A DNA stretch of 64,000 nucleotides from TA-20 sp035935115 (GTDB lineage Archaea; Thermoproteota; Nitrososphaeria; Nitrososphaerales; Nitrosopumilaceae): assembly GCA_035935115.1 (NCBI GenBank), contig DASYXK010000021.1, positions 248,001 to 312,000 of the forward strand, given 5' to 3'. How positions within the stretch are numbered: the stretch's first letter is position 1; each line of letters begins with the position of its first letter. A model generated the notes under the pieces. The model saw nothing but the letters and a program-made list of their open reading frames with translations, was not told where the DNA came from and searched no databases. Positions 1-7,854 of the stretch are shown here, piece after piece. Both the position numbers and the translations under genes were made by a program.

Positions 1-2
1 AA

Positions 3-1073
3 GAAATACAGTTGATTTACACTCCAGGAGTTGCGGCTGTAAGTGAAGCCATTTTCCATCACCCAGACCAGAAATACATCCTCACATCAAAACGAAATAA
101 TGTCGCCATAGTAACTGATGGAACAAGAATTCTAGGATTAGGGAACATTGGTCCATATGCAGCACTTCCAGTCATGGAAGGAAAAGCAGTTCTGTATAGA
201 CAGTTTGGTGGCATTACTGCATTTCCGTTGTGTCTTAACACAACTAAAAAAGATCAAATCATTAAAACTATTCAGGCAATAGAGCCAGCTTTTGGTGCAA
301 TAAATCTTGAAGATATAGAATCGCCAAAAGTCATGGAGATTGCTGAAGAGCTAGAGAGAAAAATCTCCATTCCAATATTTCATGACGACAGACATGGAAC
401 ATCAGTAGTTACCTTGGCTGCATTGTTAAACTCATTAAAACTAGTCAAAAAACAAATCGCCTCAATCAAAATAATAATAGCTGGAGCTGGTTCTGCGGGT
501 TTTGGTATTGCAAGTCTACTCAGATTTTCTGGCTGCAAAAACATCATTGTGGTAGATTCAGTTGGTGCAATATACAAAGGAAGAGCTAAAAACATGAATA
601 AATTCAAAAAAATTATCGCGGATTCAACTAATTTGAAAAAAGAAAAAGGGACATTTTTAGAGATCATAAAAAACGCAGATGTGTTCATTGGTGTATCAGG
701 AGTCAAGAACATGTTAACATCTGGTATGATCAAAACCATGAATCAAGATCCAATAGTTTTTGCCCTTACAAATCCAGAACCTGAGGTTGATCCTTTGATT
801 GCAAAAAAAGCTGGTGTAAAAATTATTGCTACTGGGAGCTACAGGTTTCACAATAGAGTAAACAATGCACTTGTTTTCCCATATTTAATGAGAGCAATCT
901 TGGATCAAAAAATACGAAAGATAAGCCTTGGCATGCTTTTGGCAACTGCAGAAGCAATAGCAAATACAGTTACCAAAAAAGAATTACACTATAACAGAAT
1001 CATTCCTGATGTTGGAGATAAAAGACTGCAAAAAAACATAACTTTGGCATTAAAAAAATTCTATAAAAAATAA
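3..1073 (+). CDS. Malic enzyme, 5' end cut by window edge
   Basis: Oxidatively decarboxylates malate to pyruvate with reduction of NAD(P). The frame is open to the first bases of the window, so the N-terminus is missing; the TTG at 12 is only the first possible start codon and lies in the conserved YTPGVA segment near the family's start. Visible are YTPGVAAVS, the metal-binding stretch NLEDIESPK followed by FHDDRHGTS, the Rossmann motif IIAGAGSAGFGIA, ALTNPEPEVDP, and a C-terminal NNALVFPYLMRAILD helix. Bacterial and archaeal short malic enzymes have about 400-450 residues, so some 50-90 residues are lost. In a thaumarchaeon it would feed pyruvate from the TCA branch of the 3HP/4HB cycle (inference). 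Confidence 0.93.
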   Translation, partial: EIQLIYTPGVAAVSEAIFHHPDQKYILTSKRNNVAIVTDGTRILGLGNIGPYAALPVMEGKAVLYRQFGGITAFPLCLNTTKKDQIIKTIQAIEPAFGAINLEDIESPKVMEIAEELERKISIPIFHDDRHGTSVVTLAALLNSLKLVKKQIASIKIIIAGAGSAGFGIASLLRFSGCKNIIVVDSVGAIYKGRAKNMNKFKKIIADSTNLKKEKGTFLEIIKNADVFIGVSGVKNMLTSGMIKTMNQDPIVFALTNPEPEVDPLIAKKAGVKIIATGSYRFHNRVNNALVFPYLMRAILDQKIRKISLGMLLATAEAIANTVTKKELHYNRIIPDVGDKRLQKNITLALKKFYKK

Positions 1074-1105
1074 CACACATAATTAGAATAAACCCATTTT
1101 GAGGT

Positions 1106-1155
1106 TCTGTCAAATCTACGGGACAAATTTTTTATCTCTGTCAAGTGTCGGGACA
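1106..1155. repeat. Tandem degenerate repeat resembling an IS end
   Basis: Two copies of a 19-20 bp unit, TCTGTCAAATCTACGGGACA at 1106-1125 and TCTGTCAAGTGTCGGGACA at 1137-1155, lie in direct orientation. The preceding GG with TTCTGTCAAA recalls the GGTTCTGT-type tips of IS6-like elements. A transposase C-terminal remnant lies 0.9 kb to the right. The repeat is seen; its origin as an IS end is inferred. Confidence 0.45.
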
Positions 1156-1220
1156 TTATCCAAGACTCTTGTTATTATCTGTCTTGTATTTTTCTTCGTA
1201 ATTTCGCATACAAAATCTGT

Positions 1221-1376
1221 ATGTCCGATCAGAACTTACTAAGTGAAATCATGGATTTGTTAAGCATAATTGCAGAAATTGTTTTTAGTTGGAAGTGTGT
1301 AGATAGGATCAGATTGAATAGAAAAACTCCAAGCGATCAGTCATACGAGACTGTTGTTATTAACAGTCCTAGATGA
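1221..1376 (+). CDS. Small hypothetical ORF (51 aa), doubtful
   Basis: ATG-initiated frame of 51 residues beginning MSDQNLLSEIMDLLSIIAEI, with a hydrophobic N-terminal helix and a basic centre (RIRLNRK). Its position between an IS-end-like repeat and a decayed transposase makes it either an orphan small protein or a scrap of mobile DNA. No TATA-like box or ribosome binding site is evident. Confidence 0.25.
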   Translation: MSDQNLLSEIMDLLSIIAEIVFSWKCVDRIRLNRKTPSDQSYETVVINSPR

Positions 1377-1385
1377 TTCTCTCTG

Positions 1386-1847
1386 TCAGTTCTTGGGTTT
1401 ATAATCTGCAAGAGTCTTATCAACAAATTCTAGTAATTCCTTTAGTACATCTTGAGATCGATCTAGTTTTTCATAATACTGTCGAATAAGATCTTTGTCA
1501 ATTTCATAGGCTTTTGCCTCCCTTAAAAATGCTGATTTCATTACAGGTATTTTGGAATATTTCTTTGCAAACTGCTTTAATGTTTTACCACTTGACACAC
1601 TGATTGCAATAGCAAGAAGCATCGTAAATATGTGATAATTAGATACAAAATCTAATGTAACATATGATAATCGAGTTGCTCTAGTAATTATGTAACTTTG
1701 TGAATGTAAAAGTATTGCAATGTTTTGAGTATAAATTTCTGTGAATGGTGCAAGTACACTTTCTGACATTTTAATTATTATATTAAAGAATATGATAACT
1801 AACAGACCTGCTATGCTGAATGATATTGGAATAATGAAAAAAACCAT
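1386..1847 (-). CDS. Membrane protein, downstream half of a probably frameshifted gene
   Basis: No family recognised. 153 residues: a transmembrane segment at about 2-26 (MVFFIIPISFSIAGLLVIIF), a second weakly hydrophobic stretch near 75-95, and a charged, probably coiled C-terminal half rich in Lys and Glu. The first codons overlap the end of the upstream gene in another frame at a run of seven A (plus strand, near 1836-1842). Joining the frames there gives one protein with two adjacent membrane helices, so this is probably the 3' part of one gene broken by a +/-1 shift, or two translationally coupled genes. Confidence 0.55.
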   Translation of the reverse strand: MVFFIIPISFSIAGLLVIIFFNIIIKMSESVLAPFTEIYTQNIAILLHSQSYIITRATRLSYVTLDFVSNYHIFTMLLAIAISVSSGKTLKQFAKKYSKIPVMKSAFLREAKAYEIDKDLIRQYYEKLDRSQDVLKELLEFVDKTLADYKPKN

Positions 1848-2083
1848 TGAGCAAGAGGATTAGAAATAACACCAATAATAATCGATAAACCTACTCCAAG
1901 ACCTGATAATATGAAATTTCTATTAATTTTAAAATCAGAGATTGCCTTGTCAAATGCACTCTCATATTTTTTAAGTTCATTTTGTAGAACTTCAATTGTA
2001 GTTTTATGGTATAAATCGATACGAGAGATTAACCACTTTTTTTCTTCAAGTTCACCGATGCCTGCTGGATTAATGTCTGCCAT
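1811..2083 (-). CDS. Membrane protein, upstream half of a probably frameshifted gene
   Basis: 90 residues, no recognised family. A charged N-terminal half (KYESAFDKAISDF) is followed by one membrane helix (LSGLGVGLSIIIGVIS at about 60-77). The last 12 codons overlap the next ORF in a different frame across a homopolymer. The first 18 codons lie on DNA that also encodes the C-terminus of a transposase remnant, so the start codon at 2083 was created by, or borrowed from, mobile DNA; the original start may have been lost. Confidence 0.5.
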   Translation of the reverse strand: MADINPAGIGELEEKKWLISRIDLYHKTTIEVLQNELKKYESAFDKAISDFKINRNFILSGLGVGLSIIIGVISNPLAQWFFSLFQYHSA

Positions 2084-2196
2084 TTATTATCACCCTCAAT
2101 CTTGATGCCACAAACTTCTGCAGGAATCTTTCCATTTAATCCCATGTGTGGTCTTAGATAGTTATGATACATTTGATATCCATCAAAAATCATGAA
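2029..2196 (-). pseudogene. Transposase C-terminal remnant (DDE/integrase type)
   Basis: About 55 codons of the extreme C-terminus of a DDE-type transposase are preserved, including YHNYLRPHMGLNGKIPAEVC followed by a GI...EGDNKW segment. This matches the RPH-x-L-x-GKTPAE signature of IS6/IS240-like and related archaeal transposases. Upstream codons 2197-2265 do not look like transposase, and the DDE catalytic core is absent. It is a dead fragment. Confidence 0.65.
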
Positions 2197-2230
2197 CAAA
2201 TCTTTTTGTATTAATAGATATAAGTAACAA

Positions 2231-2509
2231 TTGAAGAACGTGACATTTGATCCAAACCAACTCAAACCAAAATACGCACCTCATAATACTCTAGAAGAAG
2301 GTTGGACTTACATTTCAATACCTGATGATGATGTTATTATTGGCATACGAGTAGCAGTAACGAAGGTTATGAAATTAACTACTCCTGATGGTAGTGTAGC
2401 AAAAGATCCAACAGGAACACCACTTTATACATTTCAATCTACTAATGTTGTCCGTACCTTAACTAGAGAAGAATACGAAGTAGAAAAAAAACGTGGAATT
2501 TCGAAATAA
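2231..2509 (+). CDS. Conserved-looking hypothetical protein (92 aa)
   Basis: No family recognised. A soluble, beta-rich protein of 92 residues with alternating charged and hydrophobic residues (TYISIPDDDVIIGIRVAVTK) and a basic tail. It begins next to the transposase remnant and runs convergently into the small metal-binding gene at 2459-2773, overlapping it by 51 bp. Coding-like composition with no internal frame problems. Confidence 0.6.
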   Translation: MKNVTFDPNQLKPKYAPHNTLEEGWTYISIPDDDVIIGIRVAVTKVMKLTTPDGSVAKDPTGTPLYTFQSTNVVRTLTREEYEVEKKRGISK

Positions 2510-2773
2510 CTTTTGAAAATCAATTGAAGGTAAAATATAAAAATTAAAAATTTCCAACTTATATAAAATAGACACGATGAAAAAAGCCTCAGCTAAGCCA
2601 CGATAAGCAACATCACTAATGCCAATACTTCCATTCTCATTTTGGGAAACAACTTTAGCTTTCAAGGAATCTAAAGGTACAAGTTTCATACCACCACATT
2701 TAGGACAATTGCCAGCCTTGTCTTGCCTCACTTCTGGATGCATCGGGCAAGTGTATACTTCCATTTGTTTCAA
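2459..2773 (-). CDS. Heavy-metal-binding (HMBD) domain small protein
   Basis: Residues 5-36 form a heavy-metal-binding domain (YTCPMHPEVRQDKAGNCPKC then GGMKLVPL), the Cys/Met/His module found at the N-terminus of copper P-type ATPases and as stand-alone proteins. It would bind Cu or a similar soft metal in the cytoplasm. The middle (SIGISDVAYRGLAEAFF) looks soluble, but the last 40 residues are Phe-rich and overlap the convergent gene at 2231-2509, so the tail may be read-through past a lost stop. It lies downstream of the aldehyde dehydrogenase operon. Confidence 0.65.
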   Translation of the reverse strand: MKQMEVYTCPMHPEVRQDKAGNCPKCGGMKLVPLDSLKAKVVSQNENGSIGISDVAYRGLAEAFFIVSILYKLEIFNFYILPSIDFQKLFRNSTFFFYFVFFSS

Positions 2774-2820
2774 TAATCGTTTAAGCAGTTTTTAAGTTCT
2801 ATTTGCTTGCAGTAAGTGAT

Positions 2821-3126
2821 TTATGGATTCTTTCCCTTGAATTGAAAGAAAATTTCCTTTCTTGTTCCTTCTTGGTCCCATGCAGCAACCTTGTACCTGC
2901 CAGAAGTTTTCCATTGTTTTGTGTCAAACTTTAAAACAGTAGAGTAGGAATTCTTTTGTGAATTAATGTATTGATCTGCACTAAACACTTCCTTTTCTGA
3001 TGGATCAAAGACAACAAAGTGTAATGTCTGTTTTGGATTAAGGGCTTCATAATCTAATTTTATCTTTGCATACTCGCCTTCGTTGTAAATTGCCTTGTCT
3101 ATATTTAGTATGATTTTATTTGTCAT
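2821..3126 (-). CDS. Small beta-sandwich-like hypothetical protein
   Basis: 101 residues without signal peptide. The pattern NKIILNIDKAIYNEGEYAKI followed by alternating strands and SGRYKVAAWDQEG resembles a single MG2/Ig-like domain, as repeated in thaumarchaeal surface proteins, but here without export signal. It starts 12 bp after the aldehyde dehydrogenase gene on the same strand, so the two are probably cotranscribed. Function unknown. Confidence 0.6.
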   Translation of the reverse strand: MTNKIILNIDKAIYNEGEYAKIKLDYEALNPKQTLHFVVFDPSEKEVFSADQYINSQKNSYSTVLKFDTKQWKTSGRYKVAAWDQEGTRKEIFFQFKGKNP

Positions 3127-3138
3127 AGATTGGAATCC

Positions 3139-4527
3139 TTATTCTACGTGATGGTGGTGAACCAATTGATCATAGAATCTTATTGATTTTATGTTGACAA
3201 ACTCTAACATGCCATATCTTGACAGTTCTCTTCCAAATCCACTGTGTTTTACACCACCAAAAGGAATCCTAGGGTCTGAGATCAAGACGTTGTTAACTGT
3301 CACCATTCCAGATTCTACCATTCTTGACAATTTTTCTGCTTTTATCAGATCCTGTGTCCATATACTTGCTCCAAGACCAAATTGAGAGTCATTTGCAATT
3401 TTTATTGCCTCCATCTCACTATTAACAACAGTAATTGGTGCCACAGGACCAAATGTCTCCTCTTGAGCCATACGCATTTTTGTAGAAATCTTGGTAAGAA
3501 TAGTTGGACTGTAGAAATAGCCTTTGTTTTTGATTCTTTTTCCACCGGTCAGTACTTCTGCACCGTTTTTGACAGCATCTGTTACCAGTTCTTCTATCTT
3601 ATTTAGACCATCAGCATTTACCAGTGGACCAATATCAGTATCTTCCAAAGTAGGATCACCTACACGAAGTTTTTCTGTGTTTTGAACAAATTTTTCAATA
3701 AATTCTTTTGAAATGTTTTTTGTTACCAAGAATCTTTTTGATGCAATACAGCTCTGACCACAATTAATAAAACGTCCTTTGACAGCTCCATTTGCGGCTT
3801 TTTCCACATCAGCGTCATCACAAACTATGAAAGGATCGCTTCCTCCTAACTCTAAAACGCATTTTTTTAGCTGCGATGTTGCCCTCTGAGCTACTTTTGC
3901 ACCTACTGAAGTACTTCCCGTAAATGTTACTGCGTTGATATCTGAATCAATCATTGATTCCACAATGCTAGAGTCGCCAACTAGAGTTTGGAACACACCG
4001 TCAGGAAATCCTGCTTTTTTAAACAAATGTTCTATTTCAATTCCACATTGCATTGTTGCACTGGCTGGTTTGAGAACTATGGTATTTCCTGCCATCAAAG
4101 ATGGTGCTGCAAATCGTAGTGCTTGCCAGTAAGGAAAGTTCCACGGCATTATACTTCCAATTATTCCAATTGGTTCAAATGACAAAAAGCTCTTTCTTGC
4201 ATCAGTGTTAACAATCTCAGGATTCAAGAAAATATCTCCATTGTCACCATAAAATTCCATAGCCCATGCACATTTTTCTACTTCGGAAAGCGCTTCCTTG
4301 ATTGGCTTTCCCATTTCTTTTGTTGCCACATGAGCAAGATCAGTTTTATTTTTTCTTAATTCGTCAGCTAGAGTATGTACAAACGCGGATCTTTTTTTAA
4401 TGTCTTTCTTCCATTCGTTAAAAGCAGTTCTTGATTTTTTTACAGATTCATTTATCTTTTCTTTGCTTATGATTTCATATTCAGCAATGATTTCCTCAGT
4501 AGTAGGATTAATTGTTTTTACTGTCAT
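3139..4527 (-). CDS. Aldehyde dehydrogenase (succinate-semialdehyde dehydrogenase-like)
   Basis: NAD(P)-dependent oxidation of an aldehyde to the acid. Features of the ALDH superfamily are complete: IMPWNFPYWQALRFAAPSLM, the cofactor motif FTGSTSVG, the general-base Glu in LELGGSDPF (about residue 226) and the catalytic Cys in GQSCIASKR (about 260). Length (462 aa) fits the GabD/Sad group, so succinate semialdehyde is a likely substrate; in the 3HP/4HB context that compound is an intermediate, making a side or scavenging role plausible (inference). The C-terminus carries a natural run of four histidines (LVHHHHVE). First gene of a probable three-gene operon with 2821-3126 and 2459-2773. Confidence 0.88.
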   Translation of the reverse strand: MTVKTINPTTEEIIAEYEIISKEKINESVKKSRTAFNEWKKDIKKRSAFVHTLADELRKNKTDLAHVATKEMGKPIKEALSEVEKCAWAMEFYGDNGDIFLNPEIVNTDARKSFLSFEPIGIIGSIMPWNFPYWQALRFAAPSLMAGNTIVLKPASATMQCGIEIEHLFKKAGFPDGVFQTLVGDSSIVESMIDSDINAVTFTGSTSVGAKVAQRATSQLKKCVLELGGSDPFIVCDDADVEKAANGAVKGRFINCGQSCIASKRFLVTKNISKEFIEKFVQNTEKLRVGDPTLEDTDIGPLVNADGLNKIEELVTDAVKNGAEVLTGGKRIKNKGYFYSPTILTKISTKMRMAQEETFGPVAPITVVNSEMEAIKIANDSQFGLGASIWTQDLIKAEKLSRMVESGMVTVNNVLISDPRIPFGGVKHSGFGRELSRYGMLEFVNIKSIRFYDQLVHHHHVE

Positions 4528-4606
4528 ACCAAACCAATGCCATTATTGTATTAGAATGTTACATTAGTTTTCAATCTAATACAAAAAATTAGCGTGAATT
4601 CGATAC

Positions 4607-4614
4607 TTTAAATA
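4607..4614 (+). promoter_or_regulatory. TATA-like box of patatin gene
   Basis: TTTAAATA centred about 24 bp before the ATG at 4634, consistent with a leaderless or nearly leaderless archaeal transcript. Confidence 0.5.
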
Positions 4615-4633
4615 TTTTTCAACAATACCACTA

Positions 4634-5734
4634 ATGATGCAAAAAGTATCAACGCATGATGATAAAAATTTGAATTTTGAAACGGTACTTGTACTACAGG
4701 GTGGAGGTTCTCTTGGCGCCTATGAATGCGGAGTTTACAAAACATTAGATAAACACAGAATAAAGTTGGATGTGGTTGCAGGAACCTCAATGGGTGGAAT
4801 TAATGCTGTCATAATAGCTGGGTCTAAAAGTGATGAACCTGTGAAAAATCTTGAAGATTTTTGGTTAAATCTGGCAGAAACTGTTACCCCATCATTTCTA
4901 GCACAAGGTAAACGGGCACAATTATCATCAATGTTTGTCTCCATGTGGGGAACTCCTAATGCGTTCCAGCCGATATGGTTCATACCAAATCTATTCAATT
5001 TTCTAAATTATAATAGCCCTTACCTTTACGATGTTGAACCATTAAAAAAGACAATAAGAAATTATGTTGATTTTGAAAAATTAAAAAATCCGAATAGTCC
5101 CAGACTCATCATTACATCTACAGATATACAAAACGGCAAGCCTTCCATATTTGATAGCAAGTATGATAAAATTAACGAGTCCCATATTGTTGCAGGTTGT
5201 GGTTATCCTTTCTATGGTATTGCATGGACAGAAATAAGTGGCAAATACCTATGGGACGGATCCTTGTTGAGTAATACCCCATTAGCAGAGGTGATAAATG
5301 CGTCACCAATATATGATAAAAAAGTGTATGTGGTTGATCTGTTTCCACATATCCAAGAAAACCTACCAAAAAATATGATGGAATCATGGCACAGAGCAAG
5401 AGATATCATGGATTCTGATAAAACAGAGCATGCAATCAGAATGTCAAAAATTATTTCAAGATATCTTTCTTTGATAAAAAATATGCATGATTTTATAGAA
5501 TCTTCTAATCTTGATGAAAAAGCAAAAAAGGAATTTGAAAAAATAGAATCAGAATATGACAAATTGGCATGTCAACGAGGCACAATAATAAGAGAAATAA
5601 TTCGCATAAGGCGACAAGAAGATGGAGATTCACACTTTCTCTTTGAGAATGCAGACTTTTCACTTGCTACTATTAAACAACTAATTAGTGACGGCGAAAA
5701 AGACGCAGAGAAAATATTGTTGTCTAAATCATAG
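4634..5734 (+). CDS. Patatin-like phospholipase
   Basis: Serine acyl hydrolase of the patatin/RssA type, hydrolysing lipid acyl esters. The oxyanion loop GGGSLGAYE (residues 23-31), nucleophile elbow GTSMGG with Ser52, and catalytic Asp208 in DGSLLSNTP are intact, giving the Ser-Asp dyad. There is no signal peptide, so it acts in the cytoplasm or on the inner membrane face. The C-terminal 100 residues are helical and charged. A second ATG follows directly. In an archaeon with ether lipids the natural substrate is unclear; polyhydroxyalkanoate or fatty-acyl esters are possible. Confidence 0.9.
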   Translation: MMQKVSTHDDKNLNFETVLVLQGGGSLGAYECGVYKTLDKHRIKLDVVAGTSMGGINAVIIAGSKSDEPVKNLEDFWLNLAETVTPSFLAQGKRAQLSSMFVSMWGTPNAFQPIWFIPNLFNFLNYNSPYLYDVEPLKKTIRNYVDFEKLKNPNSPRLIITSTDIQNGKPSIFDSKYDKINESHIVAGCGYPFYGIAWTEISGKYLWDGSLLSNTPLAEVINASPIYDKKVYVVDLFPHIQENLPKNMMESWHRARDIMDSDKTEHAIRMSKIISRYLSLIKNMHDFIESSNLDEKAKKEFEKIESEYDKLACQRGTIIREIIRIRRQEDGDSHFLFENADFSLATIKQLISDGEKDAEKILLSKS

Positions 5735-5745
5735 AGAAATCAGAT

Positions 5746-6129
5746 TTATTGCAATCCAATTATTTTCATAATCTTGTTTGCAAACTTGTCTATATCTACG
5801 GTTGATTCTGCAGAAACTAACAAGACGTTTGAGTTTATCGGAAAACTCAGCATTACTGCTTTTTGCCTGCGAGATGCAGAGTATTTTACAGGGCCAAGAC
5901 TATAATCAAAATCTTTTCTCATAGATACTCGTAATGCCAACTCCATGTACATTTTTTGTCGCTCTGCCTCATCTTCAAGTGGTGTTATTCCTTCCTTAAA
6001 ACCGCCTGCAACAAGTCGACCCATTGAATTTATGAAACCTGCGAATCTTATTTCTTCTTCTTGTAAAAGTCTGTTACATTTTTGATCAAATAACCAATAT
6101 TCATCTGTTTTTTCTTTTTGCGTACTCAT
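5746..6129 (-). CDS. Conserved thaumarchaeal protein (DUF6659-like)
   Basis: 127 residues from the ATG at 6129. An upstream in-frame ATG at 6222 would add 31 Cys/Tyr-rich residues that look non-native. The core, RFAGFINSMGRLVAGGFKEG then ELALRVSMRKDFDYSLGPVK, is the signature of a protein family with many copies per thaumarchaeal genome, which I match to DUF6659 from memory. The alternating alpha/beta pattern is compatible with a roadblock/profilin-like fold. Function unknown. Confidence 0.75.
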   Translation of the reverse strand: MSTQKEKTDEYWLFDQKCNRLLQEEEIRFAGFINSMGRLVAGGFKEGITPLEDEAERQKMYMELALRVSMRKDFDYSLGPVKYSASRRQKAVMLSFPINSNVLLVSAESTVDIDKFANKIMKIIGLQ

Positions 6130-6281
6130 TACCAATAATTCCTCAGCATAACATAAAAACGCTACTCTGTTTTTAACTATTTCTACATCATTCCTATATC
6201 TCAAAAAACAAACATATTTCATAAAAAAAATTCTACCACATCAGTTGTTAAACTAAAATAATGCGCTTTTAATTTACGGGT

Positions 6282-6656
6282 ATGATTACCGTAAACTGTA
6301 GAGAAATAGAAGGCATAAAATCAGCACTTGCAGTGTATGTGTCTGATCAAATAGGAGTCATTCCTGCACTCAAATCTCATGAATTTATGTTAGCTACAAT
6401 AGATGATCAAGAAAAAATTGATGAGAGTAGAGTAATAAAATCAATAAAAGATTTCTTAAGTTCTATTGGTGAAGAAAAAAACTTTGCAGTATTACATAAG
6501 AATAACGTAATTTCCATCGTATCAATAAATGGTAAAGTTTTGGAGTCTGCAGATAATCTATCTACAGATCAATTTTTTTCATGTACGCATTGCGGTTACA
6601 TCACAAGGTATGAAACAGTTTACAAAAACCATGAAAAAATCCATTACCTAGTCTAA
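6282..6656 (+). CDS. Hypothetical protein with C-terminal C2H2 zinc finger
   Basis: 124 residues. The first 95 form an unrecognised alpha/beta domain; the end carries CTHCGYITRYETVYKNHEKI followed by HY, which fits C-x2-C-x12-H-x4-H and would bind one zinc. Divergent from the gene at 5746-6129 with about 150 bp between them. Probably a nucleic-acid or protein-binding adaptor; one of several small zinc-finger proteins in this window. Confidence 0.7.
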   Translation: MITVNCREIEGIKSALAVYVSDQIGVIPALKSHEFMLATIDDQEKIDESRVIKSIKDFLSSIGEEKNFAVLHKNNVISIVSINGKVLESADNLSTDQFFSCTHCGYITRYETVYKNHEKIHYLV

Positions 6657-6673
6657 TAACATTTGAAGAAAAA

Positions 6674-6958
6674 TCATTGTGAAATTACATTATAAAACTT
6701 TGGTTGTGGCAAGCCATCCATATACGAATGACTTTTCGATTGAATTTGGGCATGTTCTGATGTTTGATGCATTTTTTCAAATTTTGCCTTGCTTTCAAAT
6801 TCAACTAACATTAGATGTCTACCATTGTGTGATTCTAAAAGTCTCCTACCAATGAATCCGTCAAAATTTGCCAGTGTTTTGTTTGATTCTTCAACCCAAT
6901 TTTTAAATTCCGACTCTAATCCTTTTTTTATCTGGATCTCTGCTATCACAATGAACAT
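6674..6958 (-). CDS. Antibiotic biosynthesis monooxygenase (ABM)-domain protein
   Basis: A 94-residue dimeric alpha-beta-barrel protein of the ABM/EthD-like group. Hallmarks are MFIVIAEIQIKKGLESEFKN, DGFIGRRLLES and LMLVEFESKAKFEKMHQ with a C-terminal YNVI strand. The start at 6958 gives the family's usual N-terminal beta strand; a longer frame to 7063 adds 35 residues with no family match. Such proteins include haem-degrading and quinol oxygenases, but most are uncharacterised. Convergent with the zinc-finger gene ending at 6656. Confidence 0.8.
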   Translation of the reverse strand: MFIVIAEIQIKKGLESEFKNWVEESNKTLANFDGFIGRRLLESHNGRHLMLVEFESKAKFEKMHQTSEHAQIQSKSHSYMDGLPQPKFYNVISQ

Positions 6959-7142
6959 GAAATTTTTCAATATTGTTTGATTTAATAATATTTCTCTGAT
7001 TATCAATTCTAAAAAATGCGCCGTAATCATTTGTAAAATGGAGCATGTCTTGGACAAACTCATTTCATAAATATAATCAACATAAAACCACTTTATCTAA
7101 ATCAGAATAACACTAATTACTGGACGTTTAATCGTATTAATT

Positions 7143-7409
7143 ATGAAAAATGAGAAGCAGCTTGTTGCTGGCGCAATAGCGGCCGCCATAATAGTCATGG
7201 CAGTAGCAGTTTTTCCCTTTTGGAATTTAATTCCAAACAAGGTTACAGAGACGGTAAAAGTTGTATCAGTAGATCAAACAGGCTGTACTGCTGAAACACA
7301 TGATGGTTTTGATGTAAAAATTGGTCCATGTAGTGCAAAACCTGGTGACACCATTACTGCATCATTTGATGGAAAAATAAGAGACCGAGAAAAACCATTT
7401 ACACCCTAG
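7143..7409 (+). CDS. Membrane-anchored small extracytoplasmic protein
   Basis: 88 residues: one N-terminal membrane helix (residues 7-29, VAGAIAAAIIVMAVAVFPFW) and a short extracytoplasmic beta domain containing two cysteines (GCTAE and GPCSAKPGD) that could form a disulphide. No recognised family; the composition is typical of thaumarchaeal envelope proteins. Convergent with pth2. Confidence 0.65.
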   Translation: MKNEKQLVAGAIAAAIIVMAVAVFPFWNLIPNKVTETVKVVSVDQTGCTAETHDGFDVKIGPCSAKPGDTITASFDGKIRDREKPFTP

Positions 7410-7423
7410 TTTTGAAAGATTTC

Positions 7424-7798
7424 CTAGAGCAGTTTTAGATCTTTTGTAACTTTATCGACTTTATCCTCTGGAGCTGGCCCAATTGAAATACATGTAACAG
7501 TTCCAGGAGCAATTTGGGTATGACCAGCATCTGTTACTTCGGACCAAGGAAGATCAATCGATATTGCATGTCTTTTTATTTTCTCCAGTTCATCAAGACT
7601 GGTCACTTTTACAACAACTTTTTCCTGACCTGATAGTTCCCACTCCTTATACCATTCTGGGTGTGATTTTCTGACATGTTCTGCACCTAAAACACACGCA
7701 TGCCCAACCTGAGCAGCTATTTTTCCAGTACCCATGTTAAGATCCTTTCTTACTACAACTACTTGTTTAACCAAACCCATGCCAATTTTTAAAACCAA
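7424..7798 (-). CDS. pth2: Peptidyl-tRNA hydrolase, archaeal type (Pth2)
   Basis: Releases peptidyl groups from tRNA dropped by stalled ribosomes. Full-length Pth2 fold: VKQVVVVRKDLNMGTGKIAA, QVGHACVLGA, the strand KVVVKVTSLDELE, and DAGHTQIAPGTVTCISIGPA near the end. The conserved Lys and Asp of the active site (KDLNMGTGK; VTDAGHTQ) are present. An internal ATG at 7780 (MGLVKQ) is the likelier start. Confidence 0.94.
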   Translation of the reverse strand: MVLKIGMGLVKQVVVVRKDLNMGTGKIAAQVGHACVLGAEHVRKSHPEWYKEWELSGQEKVVVKVTSLDELEKIKRHAISIDLPWSEVTDAGHTQIAPGTVTCISIGPAPEDKVDKVTKDLKLL

Positions 7799-7854
7799 TT
7801 AGAGTATGTTAAACTTTTGAATTGAATTAAATAATTGAATTAAATTAAAAAATC

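Larger units (their letters stand above)
1074..1385. other. Intergenic region with mobile-element remnants
   Basis: No convincing full-length gene. It contains two near-identical direct repeats at 1106-1155 that look like an insertion-sequence end, and one short open frame at 1221-1376. AT-rich otherwise. Confidence 0.5.

Noticed and set aside
3139..3160. His-rich C-terminus of aldehyde dehydrogenase as an engineered tag
   Set aside because: Only four histidines followed by Val-Glu in a natural context; no vector sequence nearby.
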